Positions 31,186 through 40,356 of a DNA stretch of 44,820 nucleotides are shown piece after piece; positions within the stretch are counted from its first letter, which is position 1; each line of letters starts with the position of its first letter. This DNA is from Streptomyces gelaticus. Lineage in GTDB: Bacteria > Actinomycetota > Actinomycetes > Streptomycetales > Streptomycetaceae. The position numbers were made by a program, and so were the translations under genes. The notes under the pieces are model-generated. The model saw nothing but the letters and a program-made list of their open reading frames with translations. It did no database searches and had not been told where the DNA came from. Location: assembly GCF_014649535.1 (NCBI RefSeq), contig NZ_BMTF01000036.1, forward strand, positions 1 through 44,820. The letters run 5' to 3'.

Positions 31186-34100
31186 ATGTCGCGAAGATTC
31201 ACTTCGGCGGGCGCTGTCGCCGCCGCCTCAGCCGCCGTCCTGGCGCTGGTGGGGACCGCGCTCCCCGCCACCGCCGCCTCCGCTCCCTCACCCGCCGCAG
31301 TCGAGTCGGCGGTCCCCGCGGGCGCCACCGTCATCGGGTCCGCGCAGCTCGCGGTCGCCGTCGCCGACGACTTCCCGCGCGTCCTGGCGTACACCGACAA
31401 GGCCACCGGCAGCCGGCTCTTCGGCAGTACGCAGCCGGTCACCGCCGTGACCCTCAACGGCACCGCGCACCCGGTGAAGCTCAAGGGCGCCCCCGAGGTC
31501 ACCGCCTCGGCCGCCCGCTACACGCTGACCTTCACCGACCTGCCCGGCATCGAGATCGACGCCTCGCTCTCCGTCTCCGGACGCGCCACCACCTTCAAGG
31601 TGACGGCGGTCCGCGACACCGAGGCGTTCCGCGTCGGCACCATCGACATCCCCGGCCACGACCTGGTCTCCGTGGGCTCCACGGACACCGGCGGCGCCAC
31701 CGCCTTCACCCGGCTGGACAACGACTCGACGAAGACCGCCGACGTCTTCTCGAAGGTCACCGCGGACACCGCCGCCGACAAGGCGCCGGTGGGTGCCTCG
31801 TACGCGATTCTCAACACCGGCGCGCTCGCCGCGGCCGTCGAGTCCAACTCCTCGTACGACAAGCCGTCCGGCGCCACCGGCGGTGACGACGCCCGGTTCT
31901 GGCACCAGGCCCGCAAGGCCGACGACGGCAGCGTCCGGGTCGGCGTCTGGTCCGGCCAGTGGACCTTCCGCGGCGACGGGGCGCCGAAGCCGGAGAGCGG
32001 GGACGACCTGCCCTGGGCGAAGGTCGTCGTCACCCCCGACGCCAACGGCGACAAGGCGGTCGACTGGCAGGACGGCGCCGTCGCGTTCCGCTCCATCGGC
32101 GTCGAGGCGCCCGGCGGCAAGGACACCCCGGACCGGGTGATCACCCACATCCCGTTCAACTTCGCCAGCCAGGCCACCCACCCCTTCCTGCGCACCCTCG
32201 ACGACGTCAAGCGGATCTCCCTCGCCACCGACGGCCTCGGGCAGCTCGCCCTGCTCAAGGGATACGCCTCCGAGGGCCACGACTCCGCCCACCCCGACTA
32301 CGGCGGCGACTACAACAAGCGGGCCGGCGGGCTGAAGGAGCTCAACGAGCTCCTCAAGGACGGCAAGAAGTGGGGCGCCACCTTCGGCGTCCACGTCAAC
32401 GCCACCGAGGCGTACCCGGAGGCGAAGGCCTTCGACGAGAAGCTCGTCGACAAGACCAGGCCCGGCTGGAACTGGCTCGGCCAGAGCTACTACATCGACC
32501 AGCGCCGCGACATCAACAGCGGCGACCTGGCCAGGCGCTTCCAGCAGCTGCGCGACGAGACCGACCGCAACCTGAGCCTGCTCTACATCGACGTCTACTA
32601 CACGCACGGCTGGATCGCCGACAAGACCCTGCGCTCCGTGCAGCAGCAGGGCTGGAACGTCGCCACCGAGTGGGCCGACAAGTTCGAGCGAGGCTCGCTC
32701 TGGTCGCACTGGGCCAATGACCTCGACTACGGCGGCGCCACCAACAAGGGCCTCAACTCGAAGATCATCCGGTTCATCCGCAACGGCGAGAAGGACGTCT
32801 GGAACAACGACCCGGTCCTCGGCCAGAGCGCCATCGAGGAGTTCGAGGGCTGGACCGGCGAGACCGACTGGAACGGCTTCTACGACAACATCTGGCAGCG
32901 CAACCTGCCTGCCAAGTACCTCCAGCAGCAGCAGATCACCCGCTGGGACGGCAACGACATCACCCTCACCGGCGGTGTCCGGGGCACGGTCGAGGACGGC
33001 AGGCGGACCTTCTACGACCACGGCCGCAAGGTCCTCAGCGGCACCGACTACCTGCTGCCCTGGGACGGCGGGAAGAAGCTGTACCACTACAGCAAGTCCG
33101 GCGGCACGAGCAGCTGGGCCGTGCCGTCGAAGGGCGCGTACACCGTCTACGAGCTCACCGACAACGGGCGGGTGAAGACCGGCACGGTCAAGCCCGTCGA
33201 CGGGAAGATCACGCTGACCGCCAAGGCCGGCCGGCCGTACGTCCTCTACCCGGAGCAGGCGCCGAAGGCGGCCGACCCCCAGTGGGGCGAGGGCACCCCG
33301 GTCGACGACCCCGGCTTCAACGACAAGGGACTGACCGACTGGTCGAAGACCGGGACCGTCACCCGCGACACCGACGGCCAGGGCCGCAACAGCGCCGAAC
33401 TCTCCGGCACCGGCACGGCCGCGCTCGCCCAGCGCATCGACGGTCTCACCCCCGGCAAGCGCTACACCGCCTCCGCGCTCATCGAGGTCCAGCCCGGAAA
33501 GACCCGGCACACCACGCTCTCGATCGGCGGGAAGTCCGTCGCGGTGGACCGCTCCACCGTCAAGGATCAGGTCGCCGCGTCCGACTGGCACGGCACCTAC
33601 TTCCAACGTGCCAAGGTGAACTTCACGGCCCCCGCGAACGGCCGCACCACCCTGCGCATCGAGTCGGCCGCAGGCAGCGCGGCGAGCGTGCGGGCCGATG
33701 ACGTACGCATCGTCGCCAATGCCCCGAAGACCAAGGAGAACACCCTCTCCCACGAGGACTTCGAGGCCGTGGACCAGGGCTGGGGCCCCTTCCTCAAGGG
33801 CGACGCGGGCGGCTCCACCGACCCCCGCACCGTCATCTCCCAGCTGCACGCCCCGTACACCCAGGCCGGGTGGAACGGAAAGCTGATCGACGACGTGATC
33901 GGCGGCAAGGAGTCTCTCAAGTCCCACGAGGAGAACGCCGGACTCGTCTACCGCACCGCCCCGTGGACCGTGCCGATGACCGACGGGCACCGCTACAAGG
34001 TCGAGTACGACTACCAGTCCAGCCACGCGGGCGCCTACGAATGGGTCGACGGCTACGACCGGATCACCGCCGACGGCAAACCCGACTCCGTCGAGACCCG

Positions 34101-35061
34101 GACCACCGCCATCGGACAGCAGCGCACCACCGGCCACTTCGCCGAGACCGTCACCGCGGGCTGCGGCGACAGCTGGACCGGGCTGCGCAAGCGTGACGAC
34201 GCCCCCGACGGCGCCGACTTCGTCCTCGACTCCTTCACCGTGACCGACCTCGGCCCGGCCCCCGCCTCCGAGCAGGCCGCCTGCGGCACCCTCGGCGTCG
34301 AGCCGGCCGCCGAGACCCTGGAGCCGGGCACGGCCAACACCGTCAAGGCCACCTTCACCAACTACGAAGCGACGGCGGCGACCGGCGTCGCCCTGAGCCT
34401 GTCCGTACCCGAGGGCTGGAAGGCGGAGCCCACCGGCGCCGTCGCCTTCGACTCGGTTGCGGCGGGCGCCGAGGTCACCGGCAGCTGGCAGGTCACCCCG
34501 CCGGTGGACGCCAAGTATCAGACCTACGCCCTGAGTTCCGAGGCCGCTTACACCGTCGGCGGGGCGCGGCGCACCCTCGGCACGCAGACCTCCGTACGGA
34601 CCCTGCCGCCGCCGCCCGCCACCGACAGCTGGGCCAGCGACCTGGACTGGACGGCCTCCACGAACGGCTGGGGCCCGGTGGAGAAGGACCTCTCCAACGG
34701 CGAGACCGGCACCGGCGACGGCTCCCCGCTGACCATCGGCGGCACTGTCTACACCAAGGGCCTCGGCAGCCACGCACCGGCGAGGATCCGCTACTACCTG
34801 GGCGGGAAGTGCACCGCGTTCACCGCCCAGGTCGGCGTGGACGACGTGCAGAAGAGCGCCGGCAGCGTGCAGTTCTCCGTCACCGCCGACGGCGCCGAGA
34901 AGGTGAAGTCGCCCGTGCTGAAGGCGGCCGACAGTGCCTGGTCGCTGACGGCGGAGGTCACCGGGGCCAAGTACGTCGAACTCGTCGTCGGCGACGGCGG
35001 CGACGGCAACGGCAACGACCACGCGGACTGGGGCGACGCGCGCTTCCACTGCGGCGGCTGA
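31186..35061 (+). CDS. Secreted endo-alpha-N-acetylgalactosaminidase (GH101)
   Basis: Releases the Gal-beta-1,3-GalNAc disaccharide from mucin-type O-glycoproteins. The protein has 1291 residues. A signal peptide (RRFTSAGAVAAASAAVLALVGTALPATA) is followed by an N-terminal beta-sandwich (about 40-300) and the catalytic barrel (about 300-600). The barrel holds the nucleophile Asp469 in LLYIDVYYTHGW and the acid/base Glu495 in VATEWADKFERGSLWSHW, as in the pneumococcal enzyme. Galactose-binding-like modules (about 700-860 and 870-1025), a NEW3 beta-sandwich (about 1038-1125) and a C-terminal NPCBM carbohydrate module (about 1146-1291) complete it. The start ATG 31186 lacks a good ribosome site, but the signal peptide fixes it. 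It stands alone before a strong terminator. No cell-wall anchor is seen. Confidence 0.94.
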   Translation: MSRRFTSAGAVAAASAAVLALVGTALPATAASAPSPAAVESAVPAGATVIGSAQLAVAVADDFPRVLAYTDKATGSRLFGSTQPVTAVTLNGTAHPVKLKGAPEVTASAARYTLTFTDLPGIEIDASLSVSGRATTFKVTAVRDTEAFRVGTIDIPGHDLVSVGSTDTGGATAFTRLDNDSTKTADVFSKVTADTAADKAPVGASYAILNTGALAAAVESNSSYDKPSGATGGDDARFWHQARKADDGSVRVGVWSGQWTFRGDGAPKPESGDDLPWAKVVVTPDANGDKAVDWQDGAVAFRSIGVEAPGGKDTPDRVITHIPFNFASQATHPFLRTLDDVKRISLATDGLGQLALLKGYASEGHDSAHPDYGGDYNKRAGGLKELNELLKDGKKWGATFGVHVNATEAYPEAKAFDEKLVDKTRPGWNWLGQSYYIDQRRDINSGDLARRFQQLRDETDRNLSLLYIDVYYTHGWIADKTLRSVQQQGWNVATEWADKFERGSLWSHWANDLDYGGATNKGLNSKIIRFIRNGEKDVWNNDPVLGQSAIEEFEGWTGETDWNGFYDNIWQRNLPAKYLQQQQITRWDGNDITLTGGVRGTVEDGRRTFYDHGRKVLSGTDYLLPWDGGKKLYHYSKSGGTSSWAVPSKGAYTVYELTDNGRVKTGTVKPVDGKITLTAKAGRPYVLYPEQAPKAADPQWGEGTPVDDPGFNDKGLTDWSKTGTVTRDTDGQGRNSAELSGTGTAALAQRIDGLTPGKRYTASALIEVQPGKTRHTTLSIGGKSVAVDRSTVKDQVAASDWHGTYFQRAKVNFTAPANGRTTLRIESAAGSAASVRADDVRIVANAPKTKENTLSHEDFEAVDQGWGPFLKGDAGGSTDPRTVISQLHAPYTQAGWNGKLIDDVIGGKESLKSHEENAGLVYRTAPWTVPMTDGHRYKVEYDYQSSHAGAYEWVDGYDRITADGKPDSVETRTTAIGQQRTTGHFAETVTAGCGDSWTGLRKRDDAPDGADFVLDSFTVTDLGPAPASEQAACGTLGVEPAAETLEPGTANTVKATFTNYEATAATGVALSLSVPEGWKAEPTGAVAFDSVAAGAEVTGSWQVTPPVDAKYQTYALSSEAAYTVGGARRTLGTQTSVRTLPPPPATDSWASDLDWTASTNGWGPVEKDLSNGETGTGDGSPLTIGGTVYTKGLGSHAPARIRYYLGGKCTAFTAQVGVDDVQKSAGSVQFSVTADGAEKVKSPVLKAADSAWSLTAEVTGAKYVELVVGDGGDGNGNDHADWGDARFHCGG

Positions 35062-35072
35062 ACCCTCGCGAC

Positions 35073-35109
35073 GCGGGGCGGGCGCACCTGGTCGGTGCGC
35101 CCGCCCCGC
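35073..35109 (+). terminator. Terminator after the GH101 gene
   Basis: GCGGGGCGGGCGCAC (35073-35087) and GTGCGCCCGCCCCGC (35095-35109) form a perfect 15-bp stem with a 7-base loop, 11 bases after the stop. It isolates the following operon. Confidence 0.88.
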
Positions 35110-35207
35110 ACGCGCGTGCGGTGGCGGCCCTGCCCGGTCGTGACATTCGGTGGACACCGGGTGACCGGAGTGTGTCCGAAGGCTGGGAGCGGCGCCGGTT
35201 GCGCGCG

Positions 35208-35213
35208 TATTCT
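35208..35213 (+). promoter_or_regulatory. -10 box (TATTCT) of the PknG-type operon
   Basis: TATTCT fits TANNNT and ends 8 bases before ATG 35222, so the transcript is leaderless or nearly so. It stands out against the GC-rich surroundings. No matching -35 is clear. Confidence 0.55.
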
Positions 35214-35221
35214 CATGCGGC

Positions 35222-36604
35222 ATGGGGGAGTTGAAGGCTGACTGGCGGCTCCGGCTGAGGCAGGGCGGCGCGGACGGGCCGGTCTGCGGCGCCGGGGTGC
35301 TGCTCACCCAGGACCGGGCACTCACCTGCGCCCACGTCGTGGGAGAGCCGGACGCCCGGATCTGGGTGGAGTTCGCGGAGAACCCCGCCATCGCATCCGT
35401 CGGGGCGCGTGTGGCCGAGGGCGGCTGGCTGCCGGGACTCGGTGCGTCCCGGGAGGACATCGCCGTACTCGCCCTGGACAGCCCGCGCCCGCACGCCACC
35501 CCCGCGACCCTCGAACGGAGCCTGGAGCGCGGCGGCGAGGTGTGGATCGGCGGGTACGCGCGGTCCTTCGCCGACGGGATGTGGCTGACCGGGCGGATCA
35601 GCGGGGCGCACGGCGGATGGATCCAGCTCGACGCGGGACGCAACGAAGAGGTGGTCAAGCCGGGGTTCAGCGGGGCCGCCGTGCAGGTGCGCGGCGGACC
35701 GGCCGGATCGCCCGAGCGGGTCGTCGGGATGGTCGTCAGCTGGCGCGGCGACCTCGATCTGGCGCTGCCCGCCGACAACGAACTGGCGTTCTCGTACATG
35801 ATCCCGATCGACCGGATCGCCGAACTCGTGCCCCTGGTCGCCGAATTGAGCGGTCCGGACGGCTGGGACCACGGGCTGGACCGGCGGCTGCGGAGATGGT
35901 TCGCCGGGGGCGACGAGCCCGCGGTGCGCTTCAGCGTCGTCCCCCACGGCGGCGGCCGCGACCGCACCCTCAAGCACCATCTGCACCGCGCCCACCTCGT
36001 CCACCGGGGCGGACGCACCACCCCGGAGGACTTCGTCGACGAGCTGGTGACCCGGCTGCGCCCGCCCCGTCACCACGCCCGGGCCTACCGCGACTGGCTG
36101 CTCGCGGGCGGCACCCCGCCCGAGCGGCCGGCGGACAAGGACCCGGGGAGCGCGGGGCCCACCCTCGCCGTGGTCGGACTCGACGAGGACCCGTGGCCGC
36201 TTCGCCTGGTGCCCCTGCTCGCACGGGTGCGGGCGCTCGGCTTCCGGCTGCTCGTCATCGTGCGGGACAGCCACGGCGAAGAGGTCACCGAGGTGGCGCG
36301 GCAGCTGCTGTTACCCGCCCTCGACGAATGGGCCGACCGGCTGGTCCGTCGCGTCGAGGAGATCGAAACGGAATGGGCGGGGCTGAACGGCCTGGTGGAG
36401 TCGGGCTCCCTGATCCCCCTGCCACGCACCGGCGGGGCCCGCCGCCGCGGGCAGCTGGCACGACTGCGCGCCGTCGAGGACCCGCACGAGCGGCTCCGGG
36501 GCCTGCGCGCCCTGCTGCGTGAACTCCGGGCTGACCTGGAGCGGTACGGCCGGGCGGGCCTGTCCGCACACCACGGCGACCAGGGCCGGGCCGGCCTGCG
36601 ATGA
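35222..36604 (+). CDS. Trypsin-like serine protease with degenerate STAND-like C-terminal half
   Basis: The protein has 460 residues and no signal peptide, so it is cytoplasmic. The N-terminal protease domain (about 1-210) has an intact triad: His38 (TCAHVVG), Asp79 (REDIAVLAL) and Ser150 (KPGFSGAAV). The C-terminal half resembles the NTPase of Streptomyces trypsin-STAND proteins in relic form. A P-loop-like VVPHGGGRDRT (239-249) lacks the Lys, and GGRTTPEDFVDEL follows. A Walker B-like LAVVGLDED (315-323) precedes RLLVIVRDS. A predicted helical or coiled-coil tail covers 360-445. A TTA leucine codon (36311-36313, Leu364) makes translation likely bldA-dependent. It opens the operon; the kinase start overlaps its stop (ATGA). 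The substrate is unknown. Confidence 0.88.
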   Translation: MGELKADWRLRLRQGGADGPVCGAGVLLTQDRALTCAHVVGEPDARIWVEFAENPAIASVGARVAEGGWLPGLGASREDIAVLALDSPRPHATPATLERSLERGGEVWIGGYARSFADGMWLTGRISGAHGGWIQLDAGRNEEVVKPGFSGAAVQVRGGPAGSPERVVGMVVSWRGDLDLALPADNELAFSYMIPIDRIAELVPLVAELSGPDGWDHGLDRRLRRWFAGGDEPAVRFSVVPHGGGRDRTLKHHLHRAHLVHRGGRTTPEDFVDELVTRLRPPRHHARAYRDWLLAGGTPPERPADKDPGSAGPTLAVVGLDEDPWPLRLVPLLARVRALGFRLLVIVRDSHGEEVTEVARQLLLPALDEWADRLVRRVEEIETEWAGLNGLVESGSLIPLPRTGGARRRGQLARLRAVEDPHERLRGLRALLRELRADLERYGRAGLSAHHGDQGRAGLR

Positions 36605-38946
36605 GGATTCCCTGCCCGCACCGCCGGTTCACCGGAGCCCCCTGCGAAGGCGCCGTGCGGTCCACCGGCTACTGCGACACCTGCGGCCGCGCCGAGGACG
36701 GCCCGGGGCTCCCGCCGCTGCCCGCCGCCCCCGACGAATGCGGACCCCGAGGGCTGCTGGAACTGCCCCTGCTCAGCCCGAACACCCCCGACCAGCGGTT
36801 GAGCGCCGCCGTGACACAGGCCCACATCCGGATGAGCTGCTCGTCCAAGTCCTGCGCCACATACTTCGTCGCCCCGTACACCGCCGCCCCGCCGCCCGAC
36901 GAGGGCCACTGTCCCAGGTGCGGCACCCCCTACTCCTACCGCCCCGAACTCGACCGGGACGGGCCGCTGCTCCAGGACCAGTACCGGATCCTCGGCCCCA
37001 TCGCCCACGGCGGCCAGGGCTGGGTCTACCTCGCCCGCGACACCCACCTGGAAGACCTCGTCGCCGTGAAGGGGCTGCTGAACCGGTACGCGGAACGGGG
37101 CGCCGTCCAGGCCGCCGAGGAACGCCGCAGCCTGGTCGCCATCCGGCACGAACGCATCGTCCAGATCCGGGACTTCGTCAGCACCAGCAGCGAGGACGGC
37201 ACGGTCTCCGGCGGCTACATCGTGATGCAGGACGTCGGCGACCGCACGCTCTCCGCCGTCGTCGAGGCGACCCGGCAGGGCAACTTCGTCCTCGACATCG
37301 AACACGTCATCACCTACGGCTGCCAGATCCTCGAAGCCCTCGCCCATCTGCACGGCATGGGATTCCTCTACGGGGACATGAAGCCGTCCAACGTCGTCCA
37401 CCAGAACGACGGCGTCAAGGTCATCGACCTCGGCGGGGTGCGGGGGAGCGGATCCGCCGGACTGCCGCCCGTCATCACCCCCAGGTACGCCGCGCCCGAG
37501 ACCGTCGGCGGTGGTCCGCTGACCGTCGCCCACGACATCCACACCGTCGGGGCGACCCTGGCCGAACTGGCGGGCTGGGCGGTCGGCGACGACGTACCGG
37601 GCCTCGGCACCAGCTCGTTCCGCCTGGTGGTGGAGCGGGCCACCGACCGGGACCCGGAGCGCCGGTTCGCCGACGCCGAGGAGATGGTGGGCCAGCTGCG
37701 CGGAGTGCTGCGCGAGATCCGGGCGCTGCGCGGAAAACAGGACCGGACCGAACCGTCCGCCTACTTCACCCCGTCCACCGAACTGCTCGGCGCGCGGCTG
37801 GGCACCGTACCCGACTACGCGCACTGGCTGGACCGCACCCCGCACCGCCGCGACCAGACACCCGAGGCACCCGCACTGGACTCCGGGCTCCCCACCCCCA
37901 CCGAGATCGCCCGGCGGCTGCCGGTGCCCAGGCCCTACCCCGGGGACCCGGAGGCCGCCCGGTTCCTGGTGAGCAGCTACGACCCCGGCCGGCTGCTGGC
38001 CCAGCCCGCCGAGGGGGAGCGGTCGGTGGAGATCTGCCTGCACAACGTCCGGCTGCTGCTCGGCCGGGAGGGCGGCGAGGCCCTGGCCGGAGCGCGCGAA
38101 CAAGTGGCGGTGGCCGACGCCATACCCGGCCCCGGACCGGTGCGGCAGTGGCGGCTCAGCTGGCACCGGGGACTCGTCGCGTTGCGTGGTGCGGAGGTCC
38201 TGGACGACCGGCGGCAGCTGCTGGAGGCCGCCCTGGAACACTTCGCCGCCGTCCACCGGGCACTGCCCGGCGAGTACGCCGCGAAGCTGGCCCTGGCCTA
38301 CGCCGCGGAGCAGCTCGGCCCGGACCGTCCGGCCGGTCCGATCCCCTCGGCGTACGAACTCTTCCGGGCCGTGCACGCCCGCAACCCCTCCCACGTCGGC
38401 GCCGCGCTGGGCCTGGCCAGGCTGGCCCTGGCGCGCGGTGACCGGGACGCGGCGGCCGAGGTCCTGGACCTGGTGCCGGACGAGTCGCGGGACCACACCG
38501 TCGCCCGGATCGCTGCGCTGCGCATCCGGGCGGCCCGGCTCGCGGCGGGTGAGCGGCCGCTGCCCGGGAAGCGGCGGATCGACGCCGTGCTCGCCGCGGT
38601 CCCGCTGCGCGAGGGCGGACCCGGGCCGCATCCGGCGTCCGCGGTGACGAGCGACGAGTCGGCCCGGCTGCTGCGCACCGAACTGTACGAGTGGAAGCTC
38701 GACGCGGTCCGGGCCGCGGCGGGCGGCGCACCGCACGACGGCCGCTGGTGGCGGCGCGGACTGCCGCCGGCACCGGTGCCCGGTGAGCGGGCCGTACGCG
38801 AGGAACTGGCCCGGTGCTACTGCTGGATGGCCCGGCAGTGCAGGGACACCGCCGACCACGAGAAGCTCATCGACCTCTCGCACGCCGTCCGCCCGCAGAC
38901 CCGCTTCTGGTTCCCGCCCCGGCGCCGTACCCCTGGAGGCAGCTGA
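36601..38946 (+). CDS. pknG: PknG-type serine/threonine protein kinase with zinc knuckles and TPR domain
   Basis: A soluble kinase of 781 residues laid out like mycobacterial PknG (750). Two zinc-binding units come first: CPHRRFTGAPCEGAV...GYCDTCG (about 5-28) and CSSKSC...HCPRCGTPYSYRP (about 80-115). The kinase domain (about 125-390) has the glycine loop IAHGGQGWVYLARD, Lys157 (VAVKGL), catalytic Asp259 and Lys261 (YGDMKPSNVV) and metal-binding Asp276 (IDLGG). The C-terminal TPR-like helical domain (about 440-770) resembles PknG, with LALAYAAEQLG and ARLALARGD. In mycobacteria PknG adjusts 2-oxoglutarate metabolism through GarA in response to amino acids sensed by GlnH/GlnX. Homologues of both follow in this operon. 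Its start overlaps the protease stop. Confidence 0.93.
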   Translation: MRIPCPHRRFTGAPCEGAVRSTGYCDTCGRAEDGPGLPPLPAAPDECGPRGLLELPLLSPNTPDQRLSAAVTQAHIRMSCSSKSCATYFVAPYTAAPPPDEGHCPRCGTPYSYRPELDRDGPLLQDQYRILGPIAHGGQGWVYLARDTHLEDLVAVKGLLNRYAERGAVQAAEERRSLVAIRHERIVQIRDFVSTSSEDGTVSGGYIVMQDVGDRTLSAVVEATRQGNFVLDIEHVITYGCQILEALAHLHGMGFLYGDMKPSNVVHQNDGVKVIDLGGVRGSGSAGLPPVITPRYAAPETVGGGPLTVAHDIHTVGATLAELAGWAVGDDVPGLGTSSFRLVVERATDRDPERRFADAEEMVGQLRGVLREIRALRGKQDRTEPSAYFTPSTELLGARLGTVPDYAHWLDRTPHRRDQTPEAPALDSGLPTPTEIARRLPVPRPYPGDPEAARFLVSSYDPGRLLAQPAEGERSVEICLHNVRLLLGREGGEALAGAREQVAVADAIPGPGPVRQWRLSWHRGLVALRGAEVLDDRRQLLEAALEHFAAVHRALPGEYAAKLALAYAAEQLGPDRPAGPIPSAYELFRAVHARNPSHVGAALGLARLALARGDRDAAAEVLDLVPDESRDHTVARIAALRIRAARLAAGERPLPGKRRIDAVLAAVPLREGGPGPHPASAVTSDESARLLRTELYEWKLDAVRAAAGGAPHDGRWWRRGLPPAPVPGERAVREELARCYCWMARQCRDTADHEKLIDLSHAVRPQTRFWFPPRRRTPGGS

Positions 38947-40356
38947 ATGGGCCGCTACACCGCGCCGCCGGGGCTGGGGATCAGCCTGTCCGTCCAGGTC
39001 GCTCCGGAGCAGCGGCCGGACCAGGACACCCGGATCGACGCCCATCTGCGGGTCCGGGCCGCCGCCGTCGGACCGCGCGACCGGATTCCCGCCGTCGACA
39101 TCGCCCTGGTCCTCGCGGTGGACGTGGCCGCCGGGCGGCGTGACGCGGCCGTGGCCGCGCTCGCCGAGACCGTGAGCGCGCTGCCCGACGGGATCTCCTA
39201 CACCGTGCTGGGCGGTGGTGCCTCGCAGTGCTACCCGCTGACCGGCCGGTGGGCGCTCGCCGGCCCCGACGACCGGCGCCACGCCGCATTCAGCGTCGGA
39301 CGGATCGCCGCGGCCGAGGAGGGCCGGCCGCCGACCGGATACACCACCTGGCTGGCCAGGGCCCGCGAACTCTTCGCCGAACGCGCCCTCCCCGTACGGC
39401 ATCTGGTGCTCGTCACCGACGGCGGCAGCCGTTCCGAGGACGACGACGCCGCCCGCGCCGACAGCGCCCTGAGCATCGAACTGACCCGCTGCGAAGGGGA
39501 GTTCACCGCAGACGTCATCGCCCCCGGGGCGGGCTGGGACCCTGCTCCGCTGATCGCCGTCGCGGAACGGCTGCACGGCGCCGCCGCCTCCTCGCCCGAC
39601 GCCTTTGCCCCCGCCGTCGCCACCGCCCTGGGCAGGCTGCGCAAGGTCCGCAGCCCCGAACTCCCCATCGAGGTGGCCGTGCGTCCGGCGGTGCGGGAAG
39701 TGACGCTGACCGAGATCGCTCCGCACCAGCAGCGGCTGGAGCCGGATCCGGCCGGGGACGACCCGTTCCGGCTGGAGTTCCGCACCCATCAGTGGCAGCC
39801 GGAATCCCGCGACTACCTCCTCACCCTCCGGGCCGACGCCGGCAACGACCCGCTGGGCGTCCCGCTCCAGCTCGCCGAGGTCACCGTCGGCGGCGCCGCC
39901 GGGGCGGTCGTGGTCCGCTGGCTGCCCTCCGGCACCGCCGCGGCCACCGCGGGCCTCTCCGGCGCGGCGGGCCGCAACATCCACACCATGAACGTCTCCA
40001 CGCAGATGCGGACCGCCCTCAACCACGGCTACGCCGCCCTCGACCTGGAGAGCCGCGAGCGGGCCGAGGCGCAGCTCGGACTCGCCGTCCGGCTCGCCAC
40101 CGAGATCGCCGCCGACTGGGTCCTGGACGAGGTCCGCAAGGTCGCCCGCATCGTGGACGGCCCGCAGGGACACGTCCTGATCGGGCCGGCCGTCGACCCG
40201 GGCACCGTCCGCCAGGGGCTGCTGAGCATCACCTCCGGGCATCCCGTGGAACTGCCCCCGGTGCCCCGGGCCGGACCGGCGGTCCGCTGCCCGCACTGCG
40301 ACCACCCGGCCGGAGCGGCGGCCGTGTTCTGCATCGACTGCGGGAGGCAGCTGTGA
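38947..40356 (+). CDS. VWA-domain protein with C-terminal zinc ribbon
   Basis: The protein has 469 residues. A beta-strand N-terminus (about 1-45) is followed by a VWA domain (about 46-230). The metal-site motif DxSxS is reduced to Asp59-Val-Ala-Ala-Gly (LAVDVAAGR), while a later Thr (GYTTWLARA) and Asp (LVLVTDGG) remain. A beta-sandwich (about 235-335) and a helical part (HTMNVSTQMRTALNHGYAALDLESRERAEAQL) come next. The tail is a zinc ribbon with Cys448, 451, 462 and 465 (CPHC, CIDCG). Such proteins often act as scaffolds for kinases or AAA ATPases. It starts directly after the kinase stop and its own stop overlaps the next gene. It has no membrane segment, so it is cytoplasmic. Confidence 0.85.
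   Translation: MGRYTAPPGLGISLSVQVAPEQRPDQDTRIDAHLRVRAAAVGPRDRIPAVDIALVLAVDVAAGRRDAAVAALAETVSALPDGISYTVLGGGASQCYPLTGRWALAGPDDRRHAAFSVGRIAAAEEGRPPTGYTTWLARARELFAERALPVRHLVLVTDGGSRSEDDDAARADSALSIELTRCEGEFTADVIAPGAGWDPAPLIAVAERLHGAAASSPDAFAPAVATALGRLRKVRSPELPIEVAVRPAVREVTLTEIAPHQQRLEPDPAGDDPFRLEFRTHQWQPESRDYLLTLRADAGNDPLGVPLQLAEVTVGGAAGAVVVRWLPSGTAAATAGLSGAAGRNIHTMNVSTQMRTALNHGYAALDLESRERAEAQLGLAVRLATEIAADWVLDEVRKVARIVDGPQGHVLIGPAVDPGTVRQGLLSITSGHPVELPPVPRAGPAVRCPHCDHPAGAAAVFCIDCGRQL

Noticed and set aside
31288..36021. Very long minus-strand open frame (about 1577 codons)
   Set aside because: It is antisense to the GH101 and protease genes, and its composition (Gly/Val/Asp/Leu-rich) is the usual shadow of GC-rich third positions.
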